Below are positions 31,052 through 37,615 of a DNA stretch of 38,132 nucleotides, one piece after another. The notes under the pieces were generated by a model. The model ran no database searches, was not told the DNA's origin, and saw only the letters and a program-made list of their open reading frames with translations. Source of the DNA: a virus; IMG/VR virus record IMGVR_UViG_3300030085_003208, positions 1 to 38,132 of that record. The stretch is one strand, 5' to 3'. The translations under genes and the position numbers were made by a program. The stretch's first letter is position 1, and each line of letters begins with the position of its first letter.

Positions 31052-31852
31052 CTAAACTGGAGCAGTTACTGTTCCGGGTGTTGGTGGTCCAAAGAAACCA
31101 GGCACTTCATTTCCTGGAGCAGATGGGTTTCCAGCACCATCTGAATATACTGTATTCATGTTATTTCTCATTAAACGATAGCGATCATAATACATTGTAA
31201 TTGTAACCCGCATTACTTCAGAATTACCATACTGCACTGGAACAGCATTAACTGCTTTGGGAAACGCATTAACTAACTGATATGTAATATCAGTTGCTCC
31301 AGGAACATTATAATTCTTTTCAAATTTTGTAATGTAAACTCCACTTGAATTCATGTAGTGTTTTGGATAGTTAAAACGTCTATAATAGTTTCCACCAATA
31401 TTTTGATCGTATGCACCAGGTTCTGCTAAAAGATTACTATTACCACCAGCAATATAATTCATCCATGCTTCAAAGAACATGAGAATAGTATAATCCCTAT
31501 CAACATAGAAAGAAAAATCAATATCAGTATTAATTCTAGTGTGTGCATACTCTTGAACAACACCCTGAAACTGGTCCTTCATTTCGCCAGTTGCATTTGT
31601 TGATGATGGAAGAGTTGCAGAAAAACAATTAATTGCTAACTTTCTCTGAAAAGTCTCATTCCAATCGAATCCATAAATTGGTTTCAATTGTGCAATATTT
31701 AAATGTTGGATAAATGGTGTTACTGACCCCTCAGTTCCCCATCCATTACCAATATAGACTTGAAACTGGTTTGATCTTGCAAATCCACCACTTGTAGCAG
31801 CATCTTGATGTAAATCACCTACAATTGTCTGGATATTGGGGATATTAGGCAT
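31052..31852 (-). CDS. tail-tube-like protein (gp19/gp54 family)
   Basis: 266 aa. Features of tube-type proteins are seen: RSNQFQVYIGNG near 26, KLAINCFSATLPS near 71, FSFYVDRDYTILMFFEAWMN near 116, and TDITYQLVNAFPKAVNAVPV with SEVMRVTITMYYDRYRL towards the end. The FPKAV..VPV..G then V.VTM-Y pattern is shared by gp19 and the tube initiator gp54. Because gene 48 is nearby, the tube initiator gp54 is the better guess. The last 25 residues are Pro/Gly-rich. It is read away from gene 4, with a late-promoter-like motif at 31882. Confidence 0.75.
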   Translation of the reverse strand: MPNIPNIQTIVGDLHQDAATSGGFARSNQFQVYIGNGWGTEGSVTPFIQHLNIAQLKPIYGFDWNETFQRKLAINCFSATLPSSTNATGEMKDQFQGVVQEYAHTRINTDIDFSFYVDRDYTILMFFEAWMNYIAGGNSNLLAEPGAYDQNIGGNYYRRFNYPKHYMNSSGVYITKFEKNYNVPGATDITYQLVNAFPKAVNAVPVQYGNSEVMRVTITMYYDRYRLMRNNMNTVYSDGAGNPSAPGNEVPGFFGPPTPGTVTAPV

Positions 31853-31854
31853 CT

Positions 31855-31864
31855 CTAAATATTA
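31855..31864 (+). promoter_or_regulatory. 4: late-promoter-like motif for gene 4
   Basis: CTAAATATTA, 27 nt before the ATG of gene 4. It faces the opposite motif at 31882-31891, so each promoter lies in the leader of the other transcript. Confidence 0.6.
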
Positions 31865-31881
31865 ATACAGCCTTTGTTATT

Positions 31882-31891
31882 AGTTATTTAG
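31882..31891 (-). promoter_or_regulatory. late-promoter-like motif for tube gene
   Basis: CTAAATAACT on the minus strand, 29 nt before the ATG at 31852. It abuts the ATG of the divergent gene 4. Confidence 0.6.
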
Positions 31892-32284
31892 ATGTCATAT
31901 AAGGGAAAATTTCAACCATCATATCCCAAAAAGTATAAGGGTGATCCAACAAATATCATTTACAGATCACTTTGGGAAAGAAAGTTTATGATGTATTGTG
32001 ATTTGAATGAAAATATTATTGAATGGGGATCTGAAGAAATTGCCTTACCATATCGTTCACCACTAGATAATCGAGTTCATCGTTACTTTCCAGACTTCTA
32101 TATTAAAGTGAAAGAAAACAATGGATCTCTCAAAAGATATTTGATTGAGATCAAACCAAAGAAACAAACGGTAGAACCAAAAGTTCAAAAGAGAAAGACA
32201 AAATCATATATCTACGAAGAATTCTGTAAAGATCGTATGTGGGAATTCAAAGTGCTAACCGAAGATGAACTAGGTATCCGCTGA
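31892..32284 (+). CDS. 4: head completion protein gp4 (nuclease fold)
   Basis: 130 aa. NIIYRSLWERKFMMYCDLNE, IIEWGSEEIALPY, HRYFPDFYI and RYLIEIKPKK form the gp4/TnsA-like PD-(D/E)XK pattern: Glu in WERKF, Asp in FPDF and Glu-x-Lys in EIKP. In T4 gp4 completes DNA-filled heads before tail joining. The full set of nuclease residues implies DNA trimming, but that is inference. It opens the plus-strand block and overlaps the next start by 1 nt (TGATG). Confidence 0.9.
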   Translation: MSYKGKFQPSYPKKYKGDPTNIIYRSLWERKFMMYCDLNENIIEWGSEEIALPYRSPLDNRVHRYFPDFYIKVKENNGSLKRYLIEIKPKKQTVEPKVQKRKTKSYIYEEFCKDRMWEFKVLTEDELGIR

Positions 32285-32655
32285 TGGCATATCCAACAGA
32301 CGATAAAGAAAATCGAATTCGTTCTGTGATGGACAATCTTATCGGGACTGAGGATCCTGATGATTTAATGCTTGAATTGCTGGGTGTATTAGAAGAAGGT
32401 GGTAAAGTTCCAGAGTCTGGTAGATACTATGTCTTCGTGTATAATCCCAAAACTCCCAATATCAGATACGATCAAAATCCTCTTGTAGCAGTTAGTGATG
32501 TATTCACCTGGGGATTTAGAGGAATCAACTTACACTGGGGTGAAGTGAGGCAATATACATGGAATGAAATTGTTGGGCAGATCTATGAAATCTACTCAGA
32601 TGAACTTGCAGATGTTCAAGAGATCCCTTTTGCAAAATACCGTCTAAATAGTTAA
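32284..32655 (+). CDS. conserved-looking cyanophage hypothetical, 123 aa
   Basis: Sits between genes 4 and 48. The first 35 residues are acidic; the core has YYVFVYNPKTPNIRYDQNPL and FTWGFRGINLHWGEVRQYTW, which resembles, from memory, a protein found in this location in other cyanophages. The aromatic-rich core looks structural rather than catalytic. It may be a minor head or tail protein. No motif supports a precise role. Confidence 0.75.
   Translation: MAYPTDDKENRIRSVMDNLIGTEDPDDLMLELLGVLEEGGKVPESGRYYVFVYNPKTPNIRYDQNPLVAVSDVFTWGFRGINLHWGEVRQYTWNEIVGQIYEIYSDELADVQEIPFAKYRLNS
32644..32653 (+). promoter_or_regulatory. 48: late-promoter-like motif for gene 48
   Basis: CTAAATAGTT inside the last codons of the previous gene, 24 nt before the ATG at 32678. 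Confidence 0.55.
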
Positions 32656-32677
32656 TAATAGAACTATTGGAAATATA

Positions 32678-33739
32678 ATGCCTACACCAACAGGAGGTCT
32701 TTTAAGGTATCCTTTTGAAGCAATAACTCAGACTACTGATTATTTGCAGATAAGAGCCTTCAAGTATCAAAGAAATAATCTCACTGGTGGTCCAACTGGT
32801 CCTACAACACCTCAAGCATATGATGTATCAAACTATCAATCAACTAAAGCAAAGGTTTTAGATGAAGATGGTGTGATTATTCTCCCGATGCCATCTAATA
32901 TTCAAGATTCTAATTCAGTTTCATATGAATCAGATTCCTTAAATACATTTGCAGCACAAGGTCTTTCTGCAGTCCAAAATATAATGGGTGGTGGTGGTAA
33001 AGTAGTATCAGATTTTTTATCATCTACCGACAAAACACCAAATCTCAACAATCCTAATAATACCAACACACCATTCAAGGATGCAAGGGAAGCAATAACA
33101 GCATTTATAAATCAAAAACAACAACTTCAAAATGCTCTAACAACAAAACTTGCAATTGAAGCAGTAAATGTTTTTGGTGCAAACGTATCTTTCAATTCTC
33201 TTCTCGCAAGATCTGATAGTAAAATTCTAAATCCAAATATGGAGTTACTCTTCAACAATGTAACTCTCAGAACATTTAGATTTTCATTTAAACTTGCACC
33301 AAGAGATCCTAGAGAAGCACTTGAAGTGAAGTCAATTATAAGATCTCTTAAAAAAAATATGGCGGTAAAGGGAGCAAGCGACGGTGTATTCCTAGAAACT
33401 CCAAATATATTCAAACTAACTTATAGAAAAGGAAATCAAAATCATCCTTTCTTACATAGATTTAAAGACTGTGCTCTAAGTGATATGAATGTTCAATATA
33501 CTGGAGATAATGTTTATGCAACATATGCAGATGGGACACCAGTTTCAATGATTCTAAATTTAACATTCAAAGAACTTCTGCCAATTTATGCAGAAGATTA
33601 TGACAATAGTGATGACTATAATAACTCTGGAGAACCAATTGGATTTGGGGCACAAGGAGGTGGTAATTTCATTTATGGAACAGGACAGAGTGGTTCCACA
33701 CCAGATAATTCTCAAAATATCGAAGGAGTAGGATTCTAA
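32678..33739 (+). CDS. 48: baseplate tail tube cap gp48
   Basis: 353 aa, close to T4 gp48 (364 aa). GGLLRYPFEAITQTTDYLQI is a typical start. Residues 185-245 hold NVTLRTFRFSFKLAPRDPRE and ALEVKSIIRSLKKNM; then FKLTYRKGN, and a conserved end VSMILNLTFKELLPIYAEDY. A Gly/Asn/Asp-rich tail follows. The protein caps the baseplate and starts tube polymerisation with gp54. Gene 53 follows after 1 nt. Confidence 0.88.
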   Translation: MPTPTGGLLRYPFEAITQTTDYLQIRAFKYQRNNLTGGPTGPTTPQAYDVSNYQSTKAKVLDEDGVIILPMPSNIQDSNSVSYESDSLNTFAAQGLSAVQNIMGGGGKVVSDFLSSTDKTPNLNNPNNTNTPFKDAREAITAFINQKQQLQNALTTKLAIEAVNVFGANVSFNSLLARSDSKILNPNMELLFNNVTLRTFRFSFKLAPRDPREALEVKSIIRSLKKNMAVKGASDGVFLETPNIFKLTYRKGNQNHPFLHRFKDCALSDMNVQYTGDNVYATYADGTPVSMILNLTFKELLPIYAEDYDNSDDYNNSGEPIGFGAQGGGNFIYGTGQSGSTPDNSQNIEGVGF

Positions 33740-33740
33740 A

Positions 33741-34433
33741 ATGGGATACTTCAGAGAACTACCTAATTTTGAATATATTTCGCCATTATCTGATCGCAAC
33801 AAGGATAATGAATATATTATGGCGAAGAATTTATTCAGGAGAGTCAAACTAGTAGATGATTTTCAAAACTCAACCACCAACTTTGAAAAGTATTACATCA
33901 AAGATGGTATGAGACCAGATCAAGTTGCTGTTGAACTATATGGTCTTGCAACTCATGATTGGGTGGTTCTTATCTCTGCTGGTATCACTAATGTAAGGAA
34001 TCAGTGGCCATTATCTGATCGTGATATCTATGATTATGCTCAGGAAAAATATGGTGTTGATGTTAATGCGACCCGCTTCTACGAAACTAAAGAAGTAAAA
34101 GATAGTAATGGTAGATTGATTATGCCAAAGGGGCAGATTGTTGATGCATACTTCAAATCACCAAAACCAAAAGTAGATACTACGCCAACATCATCATACG
34201 TTAGATTCTGGGACAGTGGTCTCGATACAGAAGTAACAAAAACTGACATCACATCTCCAGTTACTAACTTTGAATATGAAACTAGATTGAATGATGAGAA
34301 GAGAGGAATATTTGTATTAAGACCATCTTATCTACAGCAGTTCTTATCTAACAATAGATCTGTTATGCAATATGGAACTTCTACACAAACAGTGAGTAGA
34401 AAAATCAAAAGAGGAGAAAATACTAGAATCTGA
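33741..34433 (+). CDS. 53: baseplate wedge protein gp53
   Basis: 230 aa. MGYFRELPNFEYISPLSDRN, the NLFRRVKLVDDF segment, YYIKDGMRPDQVAVELYG and DWVVLISAGITNVRNQWPLS are the conserved gp53/LysM-like wedge features. It is part of each of six wedges and helps link them around the hub. Its TGA abuts the stop of the opposite-strand Mom-like gene without any gap, and no terminator hairpin is evident. Confidence 0.9.
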   Translation: MGYFRELPNFEYISPLSDRNKDNEYIMAKNLFRRVKLVDDFQNSTTNFEKYYIKDGMRPDQVAVELYGLATHDWVVLISAGITNVRNQWPLSDRDIYDYAQEKYGVDVNATRFYETKEVKDSNGRLIMPKGQIVDAYFKSPKPKVDTTPTSSYVRFWDSGLDTEVTKTDITSPVTNFEYETRLNDEKRGIFVLRPSYLQQFLSNNRSVMQYGTSTQTVSRKIKRGENTRI

Positions 34434-35021
34434 TCACCACAATAGATCTAGTTTCTTATCAAAGATCATAACGTATCGGTGTTTACGAGATCTGTCTTTC
34501 CACTCACCCTCTGATCCCTTGACACTCCCTCTAGAGTGTTTAGTTCCGTCTGCAAAGTAGAAATCTTTCTTTGGTTCTGATAGACCGCAATACCGAAAGT
34601 TGCAAGCGCGATAAATTGTACCAGAATGATGGTCACTATCAGCGTATGAGATAATCCCCCTAACGTTGGTCTCTTTTCTAAGGCGTCTAATCGCTTTTGA
34701 TACGAACCAAGAAGTGATATTATACTCGCTCTGCTGAGTAGTCGGGTGGATGCAGAGTCTTGATAGTTCAAAGAGTCCATCTTGTTCATGACGTTGTAAT
34801 CCAAAAGCACCTTGTGCAATTTCAGGAACAGGGAGACCTGTAAAAATACAGACTCCCTGAATACCACCAATGTTTAGTGGACAAAAATCATTGTTTTTGT
34901 ATAGACCGTAATTATAACCAGACTTAAAGGTTTTGGAAACATCCTTCAAATAATGAAACCGCAGAAGTAACTCTGCGGCTTCGGATTTGGTTACACGATC
35001 TATAATATAATCAGATTTCAC
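34434..35021 (-). CDS. Mom-like GNAT-fold DNA modification protein
   Basis: 195 aa from GTG 35021. LFELSRLCIHPTTQQSEYN and ITSWFVSKAIRRL correspond to the acetyl-CoA/strand region of the Mom subgroup of GNAT proteins, and IISYADSDHHSGTIYRACNF with YCG is the hallmark S-Y-A-D...H.GTIY.A.N..Y.G. In phage Mu, Mom converts adenine to a carbamoylmethyl derivative, protecting DNA from restriction. Similar chemistry here is inferred from family only. It is the last gene of the gp32 unit. GGAAAG upstream of the GTG may serve as ribosome site. Confidence 0.82.
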   Translation of the reverse strand: MKSDYIIDRVTKSEAAELLLRFHYLKDVSKTFKSGYNYGLYKNNDFCPLNIGGIQGVCIFTGLPVPEIAQGAFGLQRHEQDGLFELSRLCIHPTTQQSEYNITSWFVSKAIRRLRKETNVRGIISYADSDHHSGTIYRACNFRYCGLSEPKKDFYFADGTKHSRGSVKGSEGEWKDRSRKHRYVMIFDKKLDLLW

Positions 35022-35024
35022 TAA

Positions 35025-35267
35025 TTAATCTTTCCAACCACCAGATTTCAACCAGTTATTATGATGTGGATTATCCCAAGCATCATTGATTTCATAAGAA
35101 GGCATAATCACTTCTTGAATATAACGGCGGTTTTCTCTGGCAATAGAGAGACTCTCTGCTTCGAGAGTCTTTACTCTACCATCAATCTGAGAAGACCACC
35201 ATACTACGCCTGCTCCCTGAACTAGTAGGAAGGAAACAATAGCAAAGGGGATTTTAAGATCTTTCAT
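35025..35267 (-). CDS. small membrane protein with coiled coil
   Basis: 80 aa from ATG 35267, which overlaps the gp32 stop by 1 nt; a GTG one codon earlier is possible. Residues 4-25 (LKIPFAIVSFLLVQGAGVVW) span the membrane, followed by a coiled coil (IDGRVKTLEAESLSIARENR) and a polar end. The layout resembles small phage spanin- or holin-like proteins but lysis genes are not nearby. It could anchor replication at the membrane. Function open. Confidence 0.68.
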   Translation of the reverse strand: MKDLKIPFAIVSFLLVQGAGVVWWSSQIDGRVKTLEAESLSIARENRRYIQEVIMPSYEINDAWDNPHHNNWLKSGGWKD

Positions 35268-36193
35268 CACTCTTCAGCAAGTTTAGCGAAGTAGGAGAGA
35301 GCATCATCATCTTCATCAGAAGAACTGGAAGCAACGATATCCTCTGCGTTGAAATCACCAGGGGTAGAAGTCACTGCGGGTGCAGCACCACGATTAGAAG
35401 CACGGAAATCTTCCTCTGCCTCAACGGTTTCTTGATCCTGGAAACGAGGGGTGCCCTTGTTACCCAGAACATAATCAAGACGCTTCTTCAGTGCATCATA
35501 GTCCTTAAACTGATCAGCAGCAGTGAACTCAGAGAGGGAGAACTGCTTCTTCCAGATTGCTTCCATCGCATCATCATCATCCAGCAGAGCAGACTGTGCA
35601 GCAAACTCAGAAGAATCGTAGTTACGATAACCTGCAACGTTCTTTGCCTTCAGTTTGAAGTTGGCACCTTGCCAGAAGTCGAACGGATCGATTGCTTCCT
35701 CGTCCTCAAACTCAGGTTGCATAGCAGCAGTCAGTTTGTCAAAGATCTTCTTGCCATACTTGTAGAGCATCACTTTACCCTCGTTCTGAGGATTGGCAGG
35801 ATCCTTCACAACATAGATGTTGCTGATGTAGGTGAGTTTACGCTTCTGCTTACGAGCAGCATCTTTACCTGCATCGGTGCCGTTGTTCCACAGCAGCGAG
35901 TTATATTCAGACACAGGATCTTTCTGCCCCAGAGTGGTCAGAGAGTTCTCGATATACCAACCACCAGGACCTTGGAAGGCATGGGAGTAGAGTTTCACAA
36001 ACGGTAGATCCTCACCGTTGGGAGCAGGCAGGAAACGGATAACGGCATAACCATTGCCGCTCTTATCACATTCCAGTTTCCAGAGACGGTCATCACCTGA
36101 ACCGCCAGTATTATTCATTTTTTCAACTTCCTTAACCAGTTTTTGGGTAAGGGAGCCCAGTTTAGATTGCTTCTTAAGGTCAGCAAAAGACAT
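35267..36193 (-). CDS. 32: single-stranded DNA-binding protein gp32
   Basis: 308 aa, near the 301 aa of T4 gp32. The basic start MSFADLKKQSKLGSLTQ contains the cooperativity region. Residues 36-230 are the OB-type core (RLWKLECDKSGNGYAVIRFL, SHAFQGPGGWYI, KLTYISNIYVVKDPANPQNE). The C-terminal 60 residues are acidic and end SSSDEDDDALSYFAKL, the protein-docking tail. The Cys ligands of the T4 zinc site are replaced by QKDPVSEYNS (90-99). It coats replicating DNA and works with gp59. GAGGAAA precedes the ATG and a sigma70-type promoter lies upstream. Confidence 0.93.
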   Translation of the reverse strand: MSFADLKKQSKLGSLTQKLVKEVEKMNNTGGSGDDRLWKLECDKSGNGYAVIRFLPAPNGEDLPFVKLYSHAFQGPGGWYIENSLTTLGQKDPVSEYNSLLWNNGTDAGKDAARKQKRKLTYISNIYVVKDPANPQNEGKVMLYKYGKKIFDKLTAAMQPEFEDEEAIDPFDFWQGANFKLKAKNVAGYRNYDSSEFAAQSALLDDDDAMEAIWKKQFSLSEFTAADQFKDYDALKKRLDYVLGNKGTPRFQDQETVEAEEDFRASNRGAAPAVTSTPGDFNAEDIVASSSSDEDDDALSYFAKLAEE

Positions 36194-36237
36194 TTAGATT
36201 TCCTCGGATTGTTTGGATTTGGGGGATTTACTTGGAT

Positions 36238-36266
36238 AGTATAACGAAGTTTTGCTCAGGTGTCAA
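36238..36266 (-). promoter_or_regulatory. 32: sigma70-type promoter for gene 32
   Basis: On the minus strand TTGACA (36266 to 36261), 17-nt spacer and TATACT (36243 to 36238), 44 nt before the gp32 ATG. It overlaps the stop of the DUF1825-like gene, allowing gp32, the membrane protein and the Mom-like gene to be made separately from upstream genes. Confidence 0.83.
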
Positions 36267-36588
36267 TGTAGTCCTTGAGCGATTCAATGGTCTTGTTCAT
36301 ACTATCGAACAGTAGATTCAGATCGGTTTCAGGGGGGAACCCCATCATAGCAACCGACTTACGTAGGTTCTCTTTCATCTCAACCGCTTTGGGGTCGTCC
36401 GAAAGAGATAACCTAGTATACATCACTCTCTGCTTTTCTAGCAACTTTGCTAGTTTATCAACTTTATCTATCCTTGCATCGCGGTCCATAGAACTGAAGG
36501 CAAGGAGAGACCCATAGATCTCTTCCTGGAGTGTATTAATCTCCTTCAACTCTTCTTGTATGATTTCGGAATCGAAAAAATTACTCAT
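36256..36588 (-). CDS. DUF1825-like protein
   Basis: 110 aa, all helical. SNFFDSEIIQEELKEINTLQ, then QRVMYTRLSLSDDPKAVEMK and FDSMNKTIESLKDYI match the DUF1825 family, which is otherwise typical of cyanobacteria. Its function is unknown. Its place between genes 59 and 32 in a replication group suggests a link to replication or host takeover. Start overlaps the gp59 stop by 8 nt. Confidence in the family is good; function is not assigned. Confidence 0.78.
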   Translation of the reverse strand: MSNFFDSEIIQEELKEINTLQEEIYGSLLAFSSMDRDARIDKVDKLAKLLEKQRVMYTRLSLSDDPKAVEMKENLRKSVAMMGFPPETDLNLLFDSMNKTIESLKDYIDT

Positions 36589-37180
36589 GAACTATTGACC
36601 GCAATACTTTTTTATATTGAAATACATCAATATTTATGAAGGGATTATACTTTTTAATTTTAAGACTTACGGTTTCCCACACGGGATCATCCAACTTCTT
36701 ATCCATGATAGATACGAAATCAAAGATCTTATTGAAGATAACCAGAGTCTCTAAACTAATCTTTCCACCAAGATACCTTTTTAGGATTACTGGATGACCT
36801 TTGGAACAACTGAAGAGTTCTGCCAATTTTCTCTCCGAGAGTAATTCGTTGCTTTGTTCTTTGAACAAGTAACTCAAACTCTGCTGTCGTTTCATCCACT
36901 CGGCGTATGTCCTTTCTCCAGAATTGATAATTTCTCCAATCCATAGGTTCTGTGGGTTATCGGTGGAAACAAAATTTGCTAGTAGAAAATCTACTACTTC
37001 TTTATCAGAATATTTTCTAGAGGTTTTTTCAAACCAATACTTATCCTTCCTCTTATTGAATGAGGATACAGTAGCGCGAGATTTTCCTCCATACTTAAAA
37101 AAGTCATATTTACGATTAGTAAAATGACTCTTCATAGAAAGATATGTTTGGTAGGTCTCATATGGTGTCACTTTCAGCAT
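36581..37180 (-). CDS. 59: gp59-like helicase loader
   Basis: 199 aa from ATG 37180 (MLKVTPYETYQTYLSMKSHF), chosen for the conserved PYETY start; an open frame extends 10 codons further. YDFFKYGGKSRATVSSFNKR, KDKYWFEKTSRKYSDKEVVD and NPQNLWIGEIIN resemble T4 gp59, and the C-terminal half is helical and basic. gp59 loads gp41 helicase on gp32-coated forks, and gp32 is encoded two genes downstream. The start is 23 nt within the previous gene. Confidence 0.85.
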   Translation of the reverse strand: MLKVTPYETYQTYLSMKSHFTNRKYDFFKYGGKSRATVSSFNKRKDKYWFEKTSRKYSDKEVVDFLLANFVSTDNPQNLWIGEIINSGERTYAEWMKRQQSLSYLFKEQSNELLSERKLAELFSCSKGHPVILKRYLGGKISLETLVIFNKIFDFVSIMDKKLDDPVWETVSLKIKKYNPFINIDVFQYKKVLRSIVHE

Positions 37181-37358
37181 CTGCGAAATCAATTCCTTCA
37201 ATACAATCAACGGTCACACTATGTTGACCAACACGATACCAGTGATGCACTACACCACAAATATCGGGTTTTTTTCCAAGATACTCTAAATTATCGCTTT
37301 CATTTTCACGCAACCATGCCTGAAGACGATGGTGCATTAATTCATCGCGAGAAATCAT
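37158..37358 (-). CDS. hypothetical protein, 66 aa
   Basis: The ATG at 37358 overlaps the gp33 stop (ATGA), so I prefer it over an upstream in-frame GTG at 37415. The product starts MISRDELMHHRLQAWLRENE and contains PDICGVVHHWYRVGQHSVTV. It is His/Cys-bearing but lacks a clear zinc spacing. It lies between genes 33 and 59 and is probably an accessory to replication or transcription. Family unknown. Confidence 0.65.
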   Translation of the reverse strand: MISRDELMHHRLQAWLRENESDNLEYLGKKPDICGVVHHWYRVGQHSVTVDCIEGIDFADAESDTI

Positions 37359-37615
37359 AGAGGCAATTTTGCTCTTGAAGTTTTCTTCATAAAGTTGAGA
37401 CGGATAGCATCCCACTTGAGGCGTTCTTTCAAAGATTTTGAAACAAGCTTCGTTACCGATTCTACCTCAAGTTCGTTCACTTCGCAATAGTGAACAATAG
37501 CATCGATATAATTAAGTTTTTCCTCGGCAACAATTTTCTCAATTTCAAGAGCAAATTTTGAAGGTGTTAAAAACTTATTCTCGATTGCCTTTTCTAGTTC
37601 CTTATTTGGTTCCAT
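37355..37615 (-). CDS. 33: gp33 late-transcription coactivator
   Basis: 86 aa from ATG 37615 (MEPNKELEKAIENKFLTPSK), 14 nt inside the preceding gene. FALEIEKIVAEEKLNYIDAI, VHYCEVNELEVESV and the KSLKERL segment match the T4 gp33 family (phage late-transcription coactivator). gp33 bridges RNA polymerase, the gp55 sigma factor and the sliding clamp to activate late promoters. It is the expected partner of the CTAAATA/ATAAATA motifs in this window. gp55 is not in the window. Confidence 0.85.
   Translation of the reverse strand: MEPNKELEKAIENKFLTPSKFALEIEKIVAEEKLNYIDAIVHYCEVNELEVESVTKLVSKSLKERLKWDAIRLNFMKKTSRAKLPL

Noticed and set aside
35432-36007. 191-codon plus-strand frame opposite gene 32
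   Set aside because: gp32 on the minus strand is unambiguous; the opposite frame shows no domain or start signal.
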